64,000 bases of DNA from CAZKUR01 sp964556005 (GTDB lineage Bacteria; Bacteroidota; Ignavibacteria; Ignavibacteriales; Ignavibacteriaceae): contig CAZKUR010000008.1 in assembly GCA_964556005.1 (NCBI GenBank), forward strand, positions 14,087-78,086, read 5' to 3'. A program made the translations under genes and the position numbers. This document shows, piece after piece, positions 1 to 8,625 of the stretch; the first letter of the stretch is position 1, and every line of letters starts with the position of its first letter. A model generated the notes under the pieces. The model did not search any database and had not been told where the DNA came from. It worked only from the letters and a program-made list of their open reading frames with translations.

Positions 1-645
1 CTGCCCGGTGCAGGCGAGTTTTATGCAGGCAGCTATATTAAAGCAGGAATTTTCGTTGCAGTTGAAGCAGCTTTAATTACAACTGCCGTTATATACAATA
101 ATAAGGGCAATCAACAAACTACGGATTTCCAGAATTATGCGGATAAAAACTGGAGTGTAGTTAATTATGCAGAATGGTTAAATAATTACCATAGCCTAAG
201 AAATGATGGAATTACAATTGATATAAGTTCGGATGCTTCATTACCTCCTTGGGAGCGGGTTAATTGGGAACAGTTAAATGCTGCGGAAGTGGGTTCACAT
301 ACATTGCCACATCACGGTGATCAGCAGTATTATGAAGAAATAGGAAAGTATAATGAATATAGTGCCGGCTGGAATGATTTTCCAGGGTCAACAGATACCT
401 TTCCTCCTCCTACTCCAAACATGTTGAGTTATGAGGGGATGCGCGGGCATGCAAATAATCTTTATGATGTATCTTCAAAAGCAGTTGCCGTAATTTTCAT
501 TAACCACTTTTTAAGTGCATTGGATGCTTATTGGAGTACATCCATGTTCAACAAAGAAGTTGCATTAAAGATGAGAGTTGAAAGACAGCAATATGCGTAT
601 CAAGATCTGCTTGTTCCTACTCTAAAATTACAGGTTAATTTTTAA
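1..645 (+). CDS. DUF5683-like membrane protein, 5'-truncated
   Basis: The reading frame is open from the first base of the window to the TAA at 643-645, so this is the 3' part of a longer gene (214 residues visible). It opens with LPGAGEFYAGSY, followed by a hydrophobic helix (about residues 15-31), a pattern I associate with DUF5683-type proteins of Bacteroidota, in which a PGxGQ/EFY motif precedes a membrane helix. The middle is hydrophilic and rich in N, Y and W. A second hydrophobic stretch (AVAVIFINHFLSALDAYW) lies before the C-terminal 45 residues, a layout also typical of that family. The function is not known. An internal ATG at 289 exists, but the frame upstream is clearly coding. 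Family assignment is from motif memory only. Confidence 0.7.
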   Translation: MPGAGEFYAGSYIKAGIFVAVEAALITTAVIYNNKGNQQTTDFQNYADKNWSVVNYAEWLNNYHSLRNDGITIDISSDASLPPWERVNWEQLNAAEVGSHTLPHHGDQQYYEEIGKYNEYSAGWNDFPGSTDTFPPPTPNMLSYEGMRGHANNLYDVSSKAVAVIFINHFLSALDAYWSTSMFNKEVALKMRVERQQYAYQDLLVPTLKLQVNF

Positions 646-656
646 TAAAAAGATTT

Positions 657-709
657 TTAAGACGACATTTTTTCACTCAATAGAATAAGTTGAGAGGATG
701 TCATCTTTT
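657..709. repeat. Inverted repeat, copy 1 of a dispersed family
   Basis: Left arm AGACGACAT (660-668) matches the complement of ATGTCATCT (698-706) at 8 of 9 positions. An inner stem CTCAA (676-680) pairs with TTGAG (690-694). It begins 15 bp after the stop of the DUF5683-like gene and ends in TTTTC, so it may act as a transcription terminator. The same end sequence recurs at 10905, 52481 and 61991. Confidence 0.6.
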
Positions 710-845
710 CATATATAATCTTACATCGACTGCTTTTCCGATTTCGGCCTTTACTTTCCACTCAATAAATGTAAGACTTATACTAAATCCTTTAGTTTTT
801 AGGTTATTATTTCTAATTTTAACTATATAAATAAAAAAAATCCTA

Positions 846-2156
846 ATGAAAATTCCTTTTGTTGTTATTGTCGGCAGGCCTAATGTTGGAAAATCAACTC
901 TCTTTAACCGCCTTATCGGTAAAAAAGAAGCAATTGTCCATGATATTAGCGGAGTAACCCGGGATAGAAATTTCGGTGAAGTTGAGTGGAACGGGAAAGA
1001 GTTCCAGTTGGTTGATACAGGTGGTTATGTTCCCAATTCTGTTGAATTATTTGAAACTGCAATAAGGGAACAGGTCGATGTTGCAATTCAGCAGGCTGAT
1101 TCAATAATATTTATGGTAGATGTCCGCGATGGTGTTAATCCAATAGATATTGAGATTGCGAATCTTCTAAGGAATTCGGGTAAGCAATTTTATCTCATTG
1201 TTAACAAGGTAGATTCGGCAAACTTTGAACCTCTAGTTGCTGAGTTTTATAAATTAGGTGTTGATAAAGTCTACGACATTTCTGCGATTGCAGGAAGAAA
1301 GATCGGGGATTTTTTAGATGTATTAACAGAAAATTTCAATATGGTTCAAAACGAATCTGAGGATGAAAGAGTAAAAATTGCAATTGTCGGAAGGCCCAAT
1401 GTTGGGAAGTCATCTTTAGCAAATGCTTTGCTTGGATATGAAAGAAGCATCGTTACCGAAATACCTGGCACCACCAGGGACAGTCTTGATTCAGTTTTAA
1501 AATATTACGGACAGGAAATTGTTTTAATTGATACGGCGGGGCTGAGAAAAAAGAAAAAAGTTGAAGAAAGTATCGAATTTTTTTCTAACATTCGCACTTT
1601 GAAGGCAATTGCTGAGTGTGATGTTGCCGTTATTTTAGTCGATGCAAATACCGGGGTGGAAAAACAAGATCAAAAAATTATCGATGAATCTATTAACAGG
1701 AAAAAAGGTATTATAGTAGCTATAAATAAATGGGATTTGATCGAGAAGGATTCGAAAACGTCAATTGAATTTGAGAGAAAGATTAGAAAGAAAATGGGCG
1801 CTGTTGACTATGCACCGATTATTTTTATTTCGGCATTAACCAAACAAAGAATTTATAAGTTAGTGGATTTATGCTTGGAAATTGCCAAAGAGAGAAAAAA
1901 GAAAATCTCTACAAGTGAGTTAAACAATATTCTTCTGCCGGTTATTGAAAGAAATCCTCCTCCGCCTACAGGAACAGGAAGGGAAGTTAAAATAAAATAT
2001 ATTACTCAAGTTGGTGAGCGATACCCTGTGTTTTTGTTTTTTACTAATTATCCAAAGCAGGTAGCAGAACATTATAAAAGATTTTTAGAGAAGCTGATAA
2101 GAAAACAATTCGGTTTTGAGGGCGTTTCTTTTTTAATGAGCTTTAAACGAAAGTAG
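846..2156 (+). CDS. der: Ribosome-assembly GTPase Der (EngA)
   Basis: This is the double-GTPase Der, which binds the 50S subunit and is needed for its late maturation. Two G domains are visible: the first P-loop GRPNVGKS at residues 10-17 with DTGG and NKVD motifs, the second GRPNVGKSS near residue 181 with DTAG and NKWD. A KH-like C-terminal domain of about 85 residues follows and ends in basic residues. The length of 436 aa is normal for the family. The ATG at 846 is the first in frame and sits directly before the first beta strand. No strong Shine-Dalgarno is visible, as often in this lineage. It has its own upstream region and is followed by 120 bp before upp. Confidence 0.97.
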   Translation: MKIPFVVIVGRPNVGKSTLFNRLIGKKEAIVHDISGVTRDRNFGEVEWNGKEFQLVDTGGYVPNSVELFETAIREQVDVAIQQADSIIFMVDVRDGVNPIDIEIANLLRNSGKQFYLIVNKVDSANFEPLVAEFYKLGVDKVYDISAIAGRKIGDFLDVLTENFNMVQNESEDERVKIAIVGRPNVGKSSLANALLGYERSIVTEIPGTTRDSLDSVLKYYGQEIVLIDTAGLRKKKKVEESIEFFSNIRTLKAIAECDVAVILVDANTGVEKQDQKIIDESINRKKGIIVAINKWDLIEKDSKTSIEFERKIRKKMGAVDYAPIIFISALTKQRIYKLVDLCLEIAKERKKKISTSELNNILLPVIERNPPPPTGTGREVKIKYITQVGERYPVFLFFTNYPKQVAEHYKRFLEKLIRKQFGFEGVSFLMSFKRK

Positions 2157-2276
2157 TTAAAGATTGAAAGCCGCTTCAGATTGTTTGACACCGAGAGCGA
2201 GCCTCGCTAAAGAGGGATTAAAGAATTGAGAAATTAAATCTAATTAGAAATTAGATAAAAAAATTTAGGGATTTAT

Positions 2277-2915
2277 ATGAAAAAATCATTTAAAAATTTT
2301 AATCTCATCGAACATCCTTTAATAAAAAGGGAGATGACAATTTTAAGAGATAAAAAAACAACCCTGCATACATTCAGAGCGGCTGTAAAAGTAATTTCAA
2401 ATATTCTCGGAATTTATATTTTCCGTGAGCTTCCGCTAAAGGAAATTATAATTGAAACGCCGCTTGAAAAAACAAACGGTTATATATTAAACATGGACAT
2501 TGTTCTCGTTCCTGTTCTAAGAGCAGGACTTGGAATGGTCAGCGGGTTTTTGGATATCATTCCCGAAGCAAAATTAGGGCATATCGGTCTGCAACGAAAT
2601 GAAAAAACATTAAAGCCGTCAGCCTACTATCATAAAACACCGAAGAATCTCGGGAAATCAAAAGTAATTGTAATCGACCCGATGCTTGCGACGGGCGGCA
2701 GTGCAAGTGCGGCTTTAGATTTTTTAAAAAAGAAGGGCGCAAAAGATTTAATTTTTGCATGCCTTGTTTCTGCACCTGAAGGTATAAAAAAAATTAACCG
2801 CGATCATCCGGGTATAAAAATATACTGTGCAGCGTTAGACAGAAAATTAAACGAAAAAGGCTACATACTGCCTGGCCTCGGAGATGCAGGAGACAGAACA
2901 TTTGGAACGTTGTAA
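2277..2915 (+). CDS. upp: Uracil phosphoribosyltransferase
   Basis: It converts uracil and PRPP to UMP in pyrimidine salvage. The PRPP-binding loop VIDPMLATGGSAS is at about residues 131-143, and the C-terminal uracil-binding region GLGDAGDRTFGT is intact. The length of 212 aa is typical. The start ATG at 2277 follows AGGGATTTAT, a weak ribosome site. The 3' end overlaps the possible starts of the next gene, suggesting co-transcription and translational coupling. Confidence 0.96.
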   Translation: MKKSFKNFNLIEHPLIKREMTILRDKKTTLHTFRAAVKVISNILGIYIFRELPLKEIIIETPLEKTNGYILNMDIVLVPVLRAGLGMVSGFLDIIPEAKLGHIGLQRNEKTLKPSAYYHKTPKNLGKSKVIVIDPMLATGGSASAALDFLKKKGAKDLIFACLVSAPEGIKKINRDHPGIKIYCAALDRKLNEKGYILPGLGDAGDRTFGTL

Positions 2916-3921
2916 AATTATTCTTGTATTATTTTCCCTTTTTATCGCTCAATCCTTTCCTCAAAGTTATCCCGATAAAAAAATTGACAGTCTTTTAAAA
3001 CAAGGCATCAACGAAATTATCAGACAAAAATATCCCCAAGCGGAGATGACTTTTAAAGATCTGGATTCGAGCTATTCCAAATTTCCGTTTGGAAAGATAT
3101 GCCTGGCAGCAGTTAAAATAGCAGAAGCGTACGATTATAATGAACCTTTCGATTCCAAATTCATTGAAAATAAATTAGAAGAAGCCGAATCTCAATCCGA
3201 AAAGCTTGTCGACACGAACGGTAAAAATCCATGGTATCATTATTTAAAAGCTTTATCGAAAGGGTATTATGCATATTATGAAGCCTTAAATCATAATTGG
3301 CTTTCCGCCGTATCAAAAGGCTACGATTCAATGCAGGATTTTGAAGAATGTATTTCTCTCGATTCAAATTTTTACGATGCCTATACCGCTTTAGGTGCAT
3401 TTGATTATTGGAGCAGCAAAAAAACTAAATTTTTGCAATTCCTTCCTTTCATACATGACGAAAGTAAATTGGGAATAAAGTATTTGCAGAAATCAATTTC
3501 TGGTTCAGGTTACAATTCTTATCTTGCTATCAATTCCCTTGTTTGGATTTATATTCATGAAAAAGATTTTATAAAAGCTCAGCAATTAGCTGAAAAATCT
3601 TTAAAGGAATATCCCGGCAGCAGGTTTTTTATGTGGGGTTTGGCACGTGCTCTTGAAGCAAGCAATCCGCAAAGCTCCATTAAGATTTATGAAAATATTT
3701 ATGATTCATATGCAAGAATAAATAAATTAAGTCTTTTCCACGAAATTTTATTAAAACACTTGATGGCTCAACAATATGCAAATTTGGGTAAAAAAGATAA
3801 AGCTCTTAAACTTTGTGATGAAATACTAGGCATTAAAATTCCTTCGGATGAAGATTCCGATAGAATTGATAACAGGTTGAAGCGTGTTGAAAAACTCAAA
3901 GAGGAACTTTTAAAACGCTGA
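2902..3921 (+). CDS. Exported tetratricopeptide-repeat protein
   Basis: This is a 339-residue protein with a signal peptide (hydrophobic core IILVLFSLFIAQSF) followed by TPR-like helical pairs. An ATG at 2884 also opens this frame. I prefer the TTG at 2902 because GGAG at 2889-2892 lies 9 bases upstream and the resulting N-terminus (MERCKIILVLF) is a better signal peptide. Both starts lie inside the end of upp. The repeats (for example DFIKAQQLAEKSLKEYPGS) indicate a protein-interaction scaffold in the envelope. No catalytic motif is seen and the specific function is unknown. Confidence 0.8.
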   Translation: MERCKIILVLFSLFIAQSFPQSYPDKKIDSLLKQGINEIIRQKYPQAEMTFKDLDSSYSKFPFGKICLAAVKIAEAYDYNEPFDSKFIENKLEEAESQSEKLVDTNGKNPWYHYLKALSKGYYAYYEALNHNWLSAVSKGYDSMQDFEECISLDSNFYDAYTALGAFDYWSSKKTKFLQFLPFIHDESKLGIKYLQKSISGSGYNSYLAINSLVWIYIHEKDFIKAQQLAEKSLKEYPGSRFFMWGLARALEASNPQSSIKIYENIYDSYARINKLSLFHEILLKHLMAQQYANLGKKDKALKLCDEILGIKIPSDEDSDRIDNRLKRVEKLKEELLKR

Positions 3922-4005
3922 ATTGTTTAAATATTGTGATTATTGGGCTTTATCCAATCGAATAAAAGCGGTAAATTAATCATCGGTCAATCAGATAAAA
4001 TTTTT

Positions 4006-6186
4006 ATGAATTCTTCAGAAATAAATTATGAAAAACTTCTTTCGAACCTGATAAAGGAATGCAAAGAAAATTTACCGTCTGTAAATGAAGCTTTAATCAC
4101 AAAAAGTTTTGAGTTCAGCAGGGAAGCTCACAAAAATGACTTACGTGATTCCCAGGAACCTTACTTTATTCATCCTTATTATGTTGCTTTAATTGTGGCA
4201 ACCGAATTGCCGTTGGATGATATAACTGTATCAAGTGCGCTTCTACACGACGTTGTTGAAGATACCGAATTTAACCTCGATCTATTATCGAAAGAATTTG
4301 GAAAAGAAGTTGCAGAAATTGTCGATGGTGTAACCAAAATAAGCGGAATATTTAAAGGACAGGAAATTATTCAAGCGGAAAATTACCGCAAGCTTCTTCT
4401 TTCGATGGTGAAAGATGTTAGGGTCATTCTTGTCAAATTTGCCGACAGGCTTCATAATATGAGGACACTTGAACATGTAAGCCCTGAGAAGCAAAGAAGA
4501 ATTGCTCAGGAAACTCTGGAAATTTATGCGCCGTTTGCACACCGGTTTGGGCTTGGGAGAGTAAAGTGGGAACTCGAAGATCTTGCCTTTAAAAATTTAA
4601 ATAAGGAAGCATATGAAGAACTTTCGAAAAAAGTTAAAGAAAAAAGAAAAGATAGAGAATCTTACATAAAGAAATTTTCCGTACCTATTGTCGATAAATT
4701 AGCCGAGTATAATTTAAAGTACGACATAAACGGAAGGCCGAAGCATCTTTACAGCATATACAGGAAGATGGTCACGCGCAATAAGCCTTTTGATGAAATC
4801 TATGATTTGTTTGCGATTAGAATAATTTTGGAAACCGAAAATTCCAACGAATGCTATACCACACTTGGAATAATCAATCAAATGTACCTGCCTGTACCGG
4901 ATAGGTTCAAAGATTATATCTCAATACCGAAAACAAATAACTATCAATCCATTCATACAACCGTTGTTGGACCGGATGGAAGATTGGTTGAAGTTCAAAT
5001 TAGAACAAGGAAGATGCATGAGGTTGCCGAGAAAGGTGTCGCCGCTCATTGGCGCTATAAAGAAAACAAGAATGTTTCCGAAAAAGAATTGGAAGGCTGG
5101 GTTAATTGGATCAGGGATATTTTTGAGAATGCAACAAAGGATGAAACCAGGAAAGACCTTCTTGAAAATTTCAAATTAAATCTTTTCCAGGATGAAATTT
5201 ATGTCTTCACTCCTAAGGGTGAATTGAGAAGATTACCTGTACATTCAACCCCTGTCGATTTTGCTTTTGGTATTCACAGTAAGCTTGGCGAACATTGTAT
5301 CGGTGCAAAAGTCAACGGAAGAATTGTTCCCCTTGATACGGTTCTACACAGCGGTGATCAGGTTGAAATTATTTCTTCAAAGAATCAGCATCCGAATAAA
5401 AACTGGTTCAAATTTGTTACAACGCATAAAGCAAAGTCGGCAATAAAAAAATGGATAAATAAAGAAGAAGAAGAAGTAATAAAATCCGGCAAAGAAATCT
5501 GGGAAAAGAAAATTAAAAAAATGAAGTTGACCTTTAACCAATCCGAATTAAGCAAACTTGCAAATTCAATTAAGTTCGAGAATGTGAGGCAATTTTATAA
5601 ATCGATTTCTTTGGGGCATATAAATTTAGACGAAGTCCTTTCCGCTACAAAAGAAAAGGAACGCAAAGATAAAGTACCTGCATTGGAATTTGATAAATTT
5701 GCAAGGGTTGCCAGAAACGATATAGGCGGAATATTAGTTGAGGGAAACGATGCTAATTTTCTTTACTCATATGCTAAATGCTGCAACCCGATCCCGGGAG
5801 ATCAGGTAATTGGCTATGTTACTATTGGTGAAGGCATTAAAATACACCGTAAAACCTGTCCTAATCTTTTACGAAATGCCGAGAGTGACGGCAACAAATT
5901 AATTCAGGTAAAATGGCCCGAGAGTGAAAGCGCACTTTTTGTGGCTGGATTAACCATAATGGGTGAAGACTTGCCGGGGATATTAAATGAAATTTCTCAT
6001 TCTATCGTTTCATACCAGAATACAAATATTAAGTCGATAAATATAAATACTTCGGATTCTACATTTGAAGGAAGCATAATGCTTTATGTTCAGAACCTGG
6101 AACACTTATCAAGAATAATCGAACGGCTGAAAAAAATAAAAGGCATTTATTCGGTCGAACGTTTTGAAAACGCGAATGTATCCTAA
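4006..6186 (+). CDS. rel: Bifunctional (p)ppGpp synthetase/hydrolase, RelA/SpoT type
   Basis: It makes and degrades the stringent-response alarmone (p)ppGpp. Domains in order: HD hydrolase with LLHDVVEDT and FADRLHNMRT; nucleotidyltransferase with GRPKHLYSIYRKM and IPKTNNYQSIHTT; TGS domain (YVFTPKGELRRLP); a conserved Cys/His region (CCNPIPGD ... HRKTCPN); and a C-terminal ACT domain. The intact HDxxED hydrolase motif argues for a bifunctional Rel rather than a synthetase-only RelA. A TTG at 3943 opens the frame 63 bases earlier, but the residues it adds look non-conserved, so I choose the ATG at 4006 (726 aa). The end overlaps ruvX by 11 bp. Confidence 0.95.
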   Translation: MNSSEINYEKLLSNLIKECKENLPSVNEALITKSFEFSREAHKNDLRDSQEPYFIHPYYVALIVATELPLDDITVSSALLHDVVEDTEFNLDLLSKEFGKEVAEIVDGVTKISGIFKGQEIIQAENYRKLLLSMVKDVRVILVKFADRLHNMRTLEHVSPEKQRRIAQETLEIYAPFAHRFGLGRVKWELEDLAFKNLNKEAYEELSKKVKEKRKDRESYIKKFSVPIVDKLAEYNLKYDINGRPKHLYSIYRKMVTRNKPFDEIYDLFAIRIILETENSNECYTTLGIINQMYLPVPDRFKDYISIPKTNNYQSIHTTVVGPDGRLVEVQIRTRKMHEVAEKGVAAHWRYKENKNVSEKELEGWVNWIRDIFENATKDETRKDLLENFKLNLFQDEIYVFTPKGELRRLPVHSTPVDFAFGIHSKLGEHCIGAKVNGRIVPLDTVLHSGDQVEIISSKNQHPNKNWFKFVTTHKAKSAIKKWINKEEEEVIKSGKEIWEKKIKKMKLTFNQSELSKLANSIKFENVRQFYKSISLGHINLDEVLSATKEKERKDKVPALEFDKFARVARNDIGGILVEGNDANFLYSYAKCCNPIPGDQVIGYVTIGEGIKIHRKTCPNLLRNAESDGNKLIQVKWPESESALFVAGLTIMGEDLPGILNEISHSIVSYQNTNIKSININTSDSTFEGSIMLYVQNLEHLSRIIERLKKIKGIYSVERFENANVS

Positions 6187-6613
6187 CGAACAAACAACAC
6201 CCACAAGAATTCTTTCCATTGATTTCGGCTTGAAAAGAATCGGTTTAGCTCTAACCGATCCTCTTTTAACTTTTGCTTATCCCTATGATACAATAATTAA
6301 TGATAAAAAAGTTTTTGAAAAGTTAAATTTAATAATAAAAGAAAAAGAGGTATCGAAAATATTGCTCGGGTACCCGGAGAATTCTACACAAGGGAAAACT
6401 TCAATAATAAAAGACGTTGAAACGTTTAAGCACCGGCTGGAAAAATTATTTAAAATGGAAGTTGTCTTATGGGATGAAAGCTACACTTCCGTTATTGCGA
6501 AACAAAGGGTTTTTGAAAGCGTTTCAAAAAAATCTAAAAGAAAAGATAAAGGTCTGCTGGACCAAAATGCGGCAGCTGTAATATTGCAGGAATTCATAGA
6601 ATCTTTAAAATAA
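6176..6613 (+). CDS. ruvX: YqgF/RuvX family putative pre-16S rRNA nuclease
   Basis: This is a small RNase H-fold protein implicated in maturation of the 16S rRNA 5' end. The N-terminal strand ILSIDFGLKRIGLALTD carries the first catalytic Asp. WDESYTSV carries the conserved acidic/Ser-Thr motif, and KGLLDQNAAAVILQEF is the C-terminal catalytic Asp helix. From the ATG at 6176 it is 145 aa, normal for the family. A TTG 12 bases upstream is possible but adds only four residues. It overlaps the end of rel by 11 bp, so the two are probably translationally coupled. Confidence 0.92.
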   Translation: MYPNEQTTPTRILSIDFGLKRIGLALTDPLLTFAYPYDTIINDKKVFEKLNLIIKEKEVSKILLGYPENSTQGKTSIIKDVETFKHRLEKLFKMEVVLWDESYTSVIAKQRVFESVSKKSKRKDKGLLDQNAAAVILQEFIESLK

Positions 6614-6620
6614 AATAATA

Positions 6621-6666
6621 GTTTGCGCAAACAAAATTGACATTTAGATATTGAAAATTTATTTTG
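6621..6666 (+). promoter_or_regulatory. Putative promoter with palindromic operator before the BMC genes
   Basis: A perfect 12-bp palindrome GTTTGCGCAAAC lies at 6621-6632. It is followed by TTGACA at 6637-6642 and, 17 bp later, TATTTT at 6660-6665 (4 of 6 match to a TATAAT-type box). The BMC start codon is at 6693. The arrangement resembles a -35/-10 promoter with a dimeric repressor or activator site just upstream. I did not see the palindrome elsewhere in the window. The regulator is unknown. Confidence 0.4.
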
Positions 6667-6692
6667 AACATACTTTAAATTAAAATCATTCA

Positions 6693-6959
6693 ATGCCGGC
6701 ATATTCATTAGGCTTATTAGAAACGGAAAAATATTCTACTGCTTTAACAGCTTTAGATGCAATGCTAAAAACATCGAAGGTTCGTACTCTTGAGCAGAAA
6801 GTTATTACTGGTGAATTTGTTACCGTTTTTATTGAAGGTGAAAAGAGCGCCGTTAGATCGGCACTGGATTTAGGAATATTAAAAGCAAAAAGGGAAGGGG
6901 ATATTTGTTCGGCATATTTAATTGAGAATCCTCATCCCGGTTTATTAAAAATAATTTGA
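6693..6959 (+). CDS. Bacterial microcompartment shell protein, single BMC domain
   Basis: An 88-residue protein covering one BMC domain (Pfam00936 type). It shows the family pattern: SLGLLETEKYSTALTALDAML at the start, VTVFIEGEKSAVRSALDLG in the middle, and the C-terminal SAYLIENPHPGLLKI, where most hexameric shell proteins have xxIPRPHxxL. Such proteins form hexamers that tile the shell of carboxysome-like organelles. The usual N-terminal GxIETKG is altered to GLLETEK, so it may be a divergent hexamer. It ends where the next BMC gene begins. No enzyme, aldehyde dehydrogenase or vertex-protein gene of a known microcompartment is in the window. Confidence 0.88.
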   Translation: MPAYSLGLLETEKYSTALTALDAMLKTSKVRTLEQKVITGEFVTVFIEGEKSAVRSALDLGILKAKREGDICSAYLIENPHPGLLKII

Positions 6960-6967
6960 ATGGAAAT

Positions 6968-7630
6968 ATGACAACAACTTTTGGATTTATCGAAACAAAA
7001 GGATTGGTTGCAGCAATTGCCGTTGCCGATAAAATTACAAAAAACTGCCGTATCTCTCTAATCGGGAAGGAAGTTACTCCTCCGTCCTATGTAACAATAA
7101 AATTTTCCGGTGAAAAAGAAGAAGTAGAAGCTGCTTTAAAAACCGGAGAAGAGAAAGCGCGGGAAATGGGAGCATTCATTGCAAAATTGTTTATTTCTTC
7201 TCCTCACGAAGAATTATCAAAAGTTATTGGAGATTTTAATACGGGAATAACGGAAGAGATTAAAAAATTAGTAAAACCGGAAATCGTTAAACCTAAAGAA
7301 AAGAAATCTAAAATTGACAATCCGTCAAAAGACAAAACGGAATTTGAACCTCAAGCCGCCGAAATAGAAAAACATGTGGAAACCATTTCACGCTTGAAGG
7401 AAGAGGCTTTAGATGAACAATTTAAAACCGGTGAAAACGGTATTAACGATACGGGAATAGAAAAAAAGATGTCCGGAGGCACTCTGCCACCGGATGAAGA
7501 TTTAGTTAAGCTGAACGTACACCAACTAAGAAAACTCGCAAGAAGCTATAGTAACTTCCCGATAAAAGGTAGGGAAATATCGAGGGCAAACAGAACCGAA
7601 CTTCTGGATTTTTTTAATTCAATCTCATGA
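6968..7630 (+). CDS. BMC shell protein with long tail and SAP/Rho-N-like C-terminus
   Basis: This 220-residue protein has three parts. Residues 1-88 are a canonical BMC domain (TTFGFIETKGLVAAIAVADK; AKLFISSPHEELSKVI). Residues about 90-170 are a charged, K/E/P-rich linker with a possible amphipathic helix (AEIEKHVETISRLKEEALDE). The last 45 residues (KLNVHQLRKLARSY ... IKGREISRANRTELLDFF) have the helix-extended-helix look of SAP or Rho N-terminal domains, which bind nucleic acid or proteins. A TTG at 6956 overlaps the previous stop, but the ATG at 6968 starts exactly at the BMC fold. It is cotranscribed with the upstream BMC gene. The tail function is inference. Confidence 0.82.
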   Translation: MTTTFGFIETKGLVAAIAVADKITKNCRISLIGKEVTPPSYVTIKFSGEKEEVEAALKTGEEKAREMGAFIAKLFISSPHEELSKVIGDFNTGITEEIKKLVKPEIVKPKEKKSKIDNPSKDKTEFEPQAAEIEKHVETISRLKEEALDEQFKTGENGINDTGIEKKMSGGTLPPDEDLVKLNVHQLRKLARSYSNFPIKGREISRANRTELLDFFNSIS

Positions 7631-7703
7631 CGGATGAGTTGATGCTGCCCCATACATGTAAATTAGGGATTCATTTCTTAAGTATTTGATTTATATTTGC
7701 ATA

Positions 7704-8618
7704 ATGAAGAAAAATTTTCACATAGTTGTTCTATCGATAATTTTTTCGATTATTATCTGGGGCTCAATTTCTCTTTCAAACGATTATTATGCGACTTTTA
7801 AAATACCGGTTAAACTGACAAATTTTCCCGCCGGTTTTACTACCGGTTCTTCAGTACCGAAGTACGTTTCCATAAAATTAAAAGGAAAGGGATGGAGATT
7901 AATTGCACTTAGTATAGGCGCAAAGTCCGATTACTCAATTTCCGTCGGAAACGACACGGGGAAACGCTATGTGAATCTTTACAACTATCAAACTGAAAAT
8001 CAATGGCTTTCTAATGATATAAATGTTATCGATTTTTCACCGGACACTTTATCTTTCGATGTCGAGAGAGTAATTCATAAAAAATTAGAAATCTACCCGG
8101 ACTTGAAGATGGAATTCAAAACCGGTTATGGACTCGGCTCACCTATAAAAATATCACCTGATTCAACAATAGTTTACGGTCCTGCTTCTAAGCTGATAAC
8201 ATTAAATTCGATTTCTACCAAAGAAATAAATTTAAAAAGCCTCGACAACCAAACTGTAATGCAAATGCCTCTCGAAGATTTGCAGGGAATATATTACAGT
8301 AATCCTACGGTTACAGTTACCTTTAATGTGCAGAAAATCGTTGAAAAAAAATTTAAGGATGTTACCGTCGAAATTCGTGATGTACCGCGGGATAGGAACG
8401 TTGTGCTTTTGCCCAACAAAGTCGATATTGGGTTAAGAGGCGGAATAAACATTCTCGGCAGAATGAATAATACGGATTTAAAAAGCTATATTTATTACCG
8501 CAGTGTCGTGCTGGATACTATTGGAAGTGTCGTGCCGCAAGTGGTGATACCTGAAAATACTTCTTTAATTTATATTAAACCTGAACGATTGAGATACATA
8601 ATTAAAAAATTCAATTAA
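7704..8618 (+). CDS. YbbR-domain protein (CdaR-like)
   Basis: A 304-residue membrane-anchored protein: one N-terminal helix (VVLSIIFSIIIWGSISLS) followed by repeated YbbR beta domains outside the membrane. In Firmicutes YbbR proteins (CdaR) regulate the diadenylate cyclase CdaA. No cyclase gene is adjacent here, so only the fold and location are inferred. The frame opens at a TTG at 7686, but the ATG at 7704 gives the expected MKKN signal-anchor start. Eight bases separate it from tmk. Confidence 0.8.
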   Translation: MKKNFHIVVLSIIFSIIIWGSISLSNDYYATFKIPVKLTNFPAGFTTGSSVPKYVSIKLKGKGWRLIALSIGAKSDYSISVGNDTGKRYVNLYNYQTENQWLSNDINVIDFSPDTLSFDVERVIHKKLEIYPDLKMEFKTGYGLGSPIKISPDSTIVYGPASKLITLNSISTKEINLKSLDNQTVMQMPLEDLQGIYYSNPTVTVTFNVQKIVEKKFKDVTVEIRDVPRDRNVVLLPNKVDIGLRGGINILGRMNNTDLKSYIYYRSVVLDTIGSVVPQVVIPENTSLIYIKPERLRYIIKKFN

Positions 8619-8625
8619 AGTAAAT

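Noticed and set aside
2884..2915. Overlap of upp and the TPR gene as a possible frameshift fusion
   Set aside because: Both proteins are complete, and the second has its own ribosome site and signal peptide.
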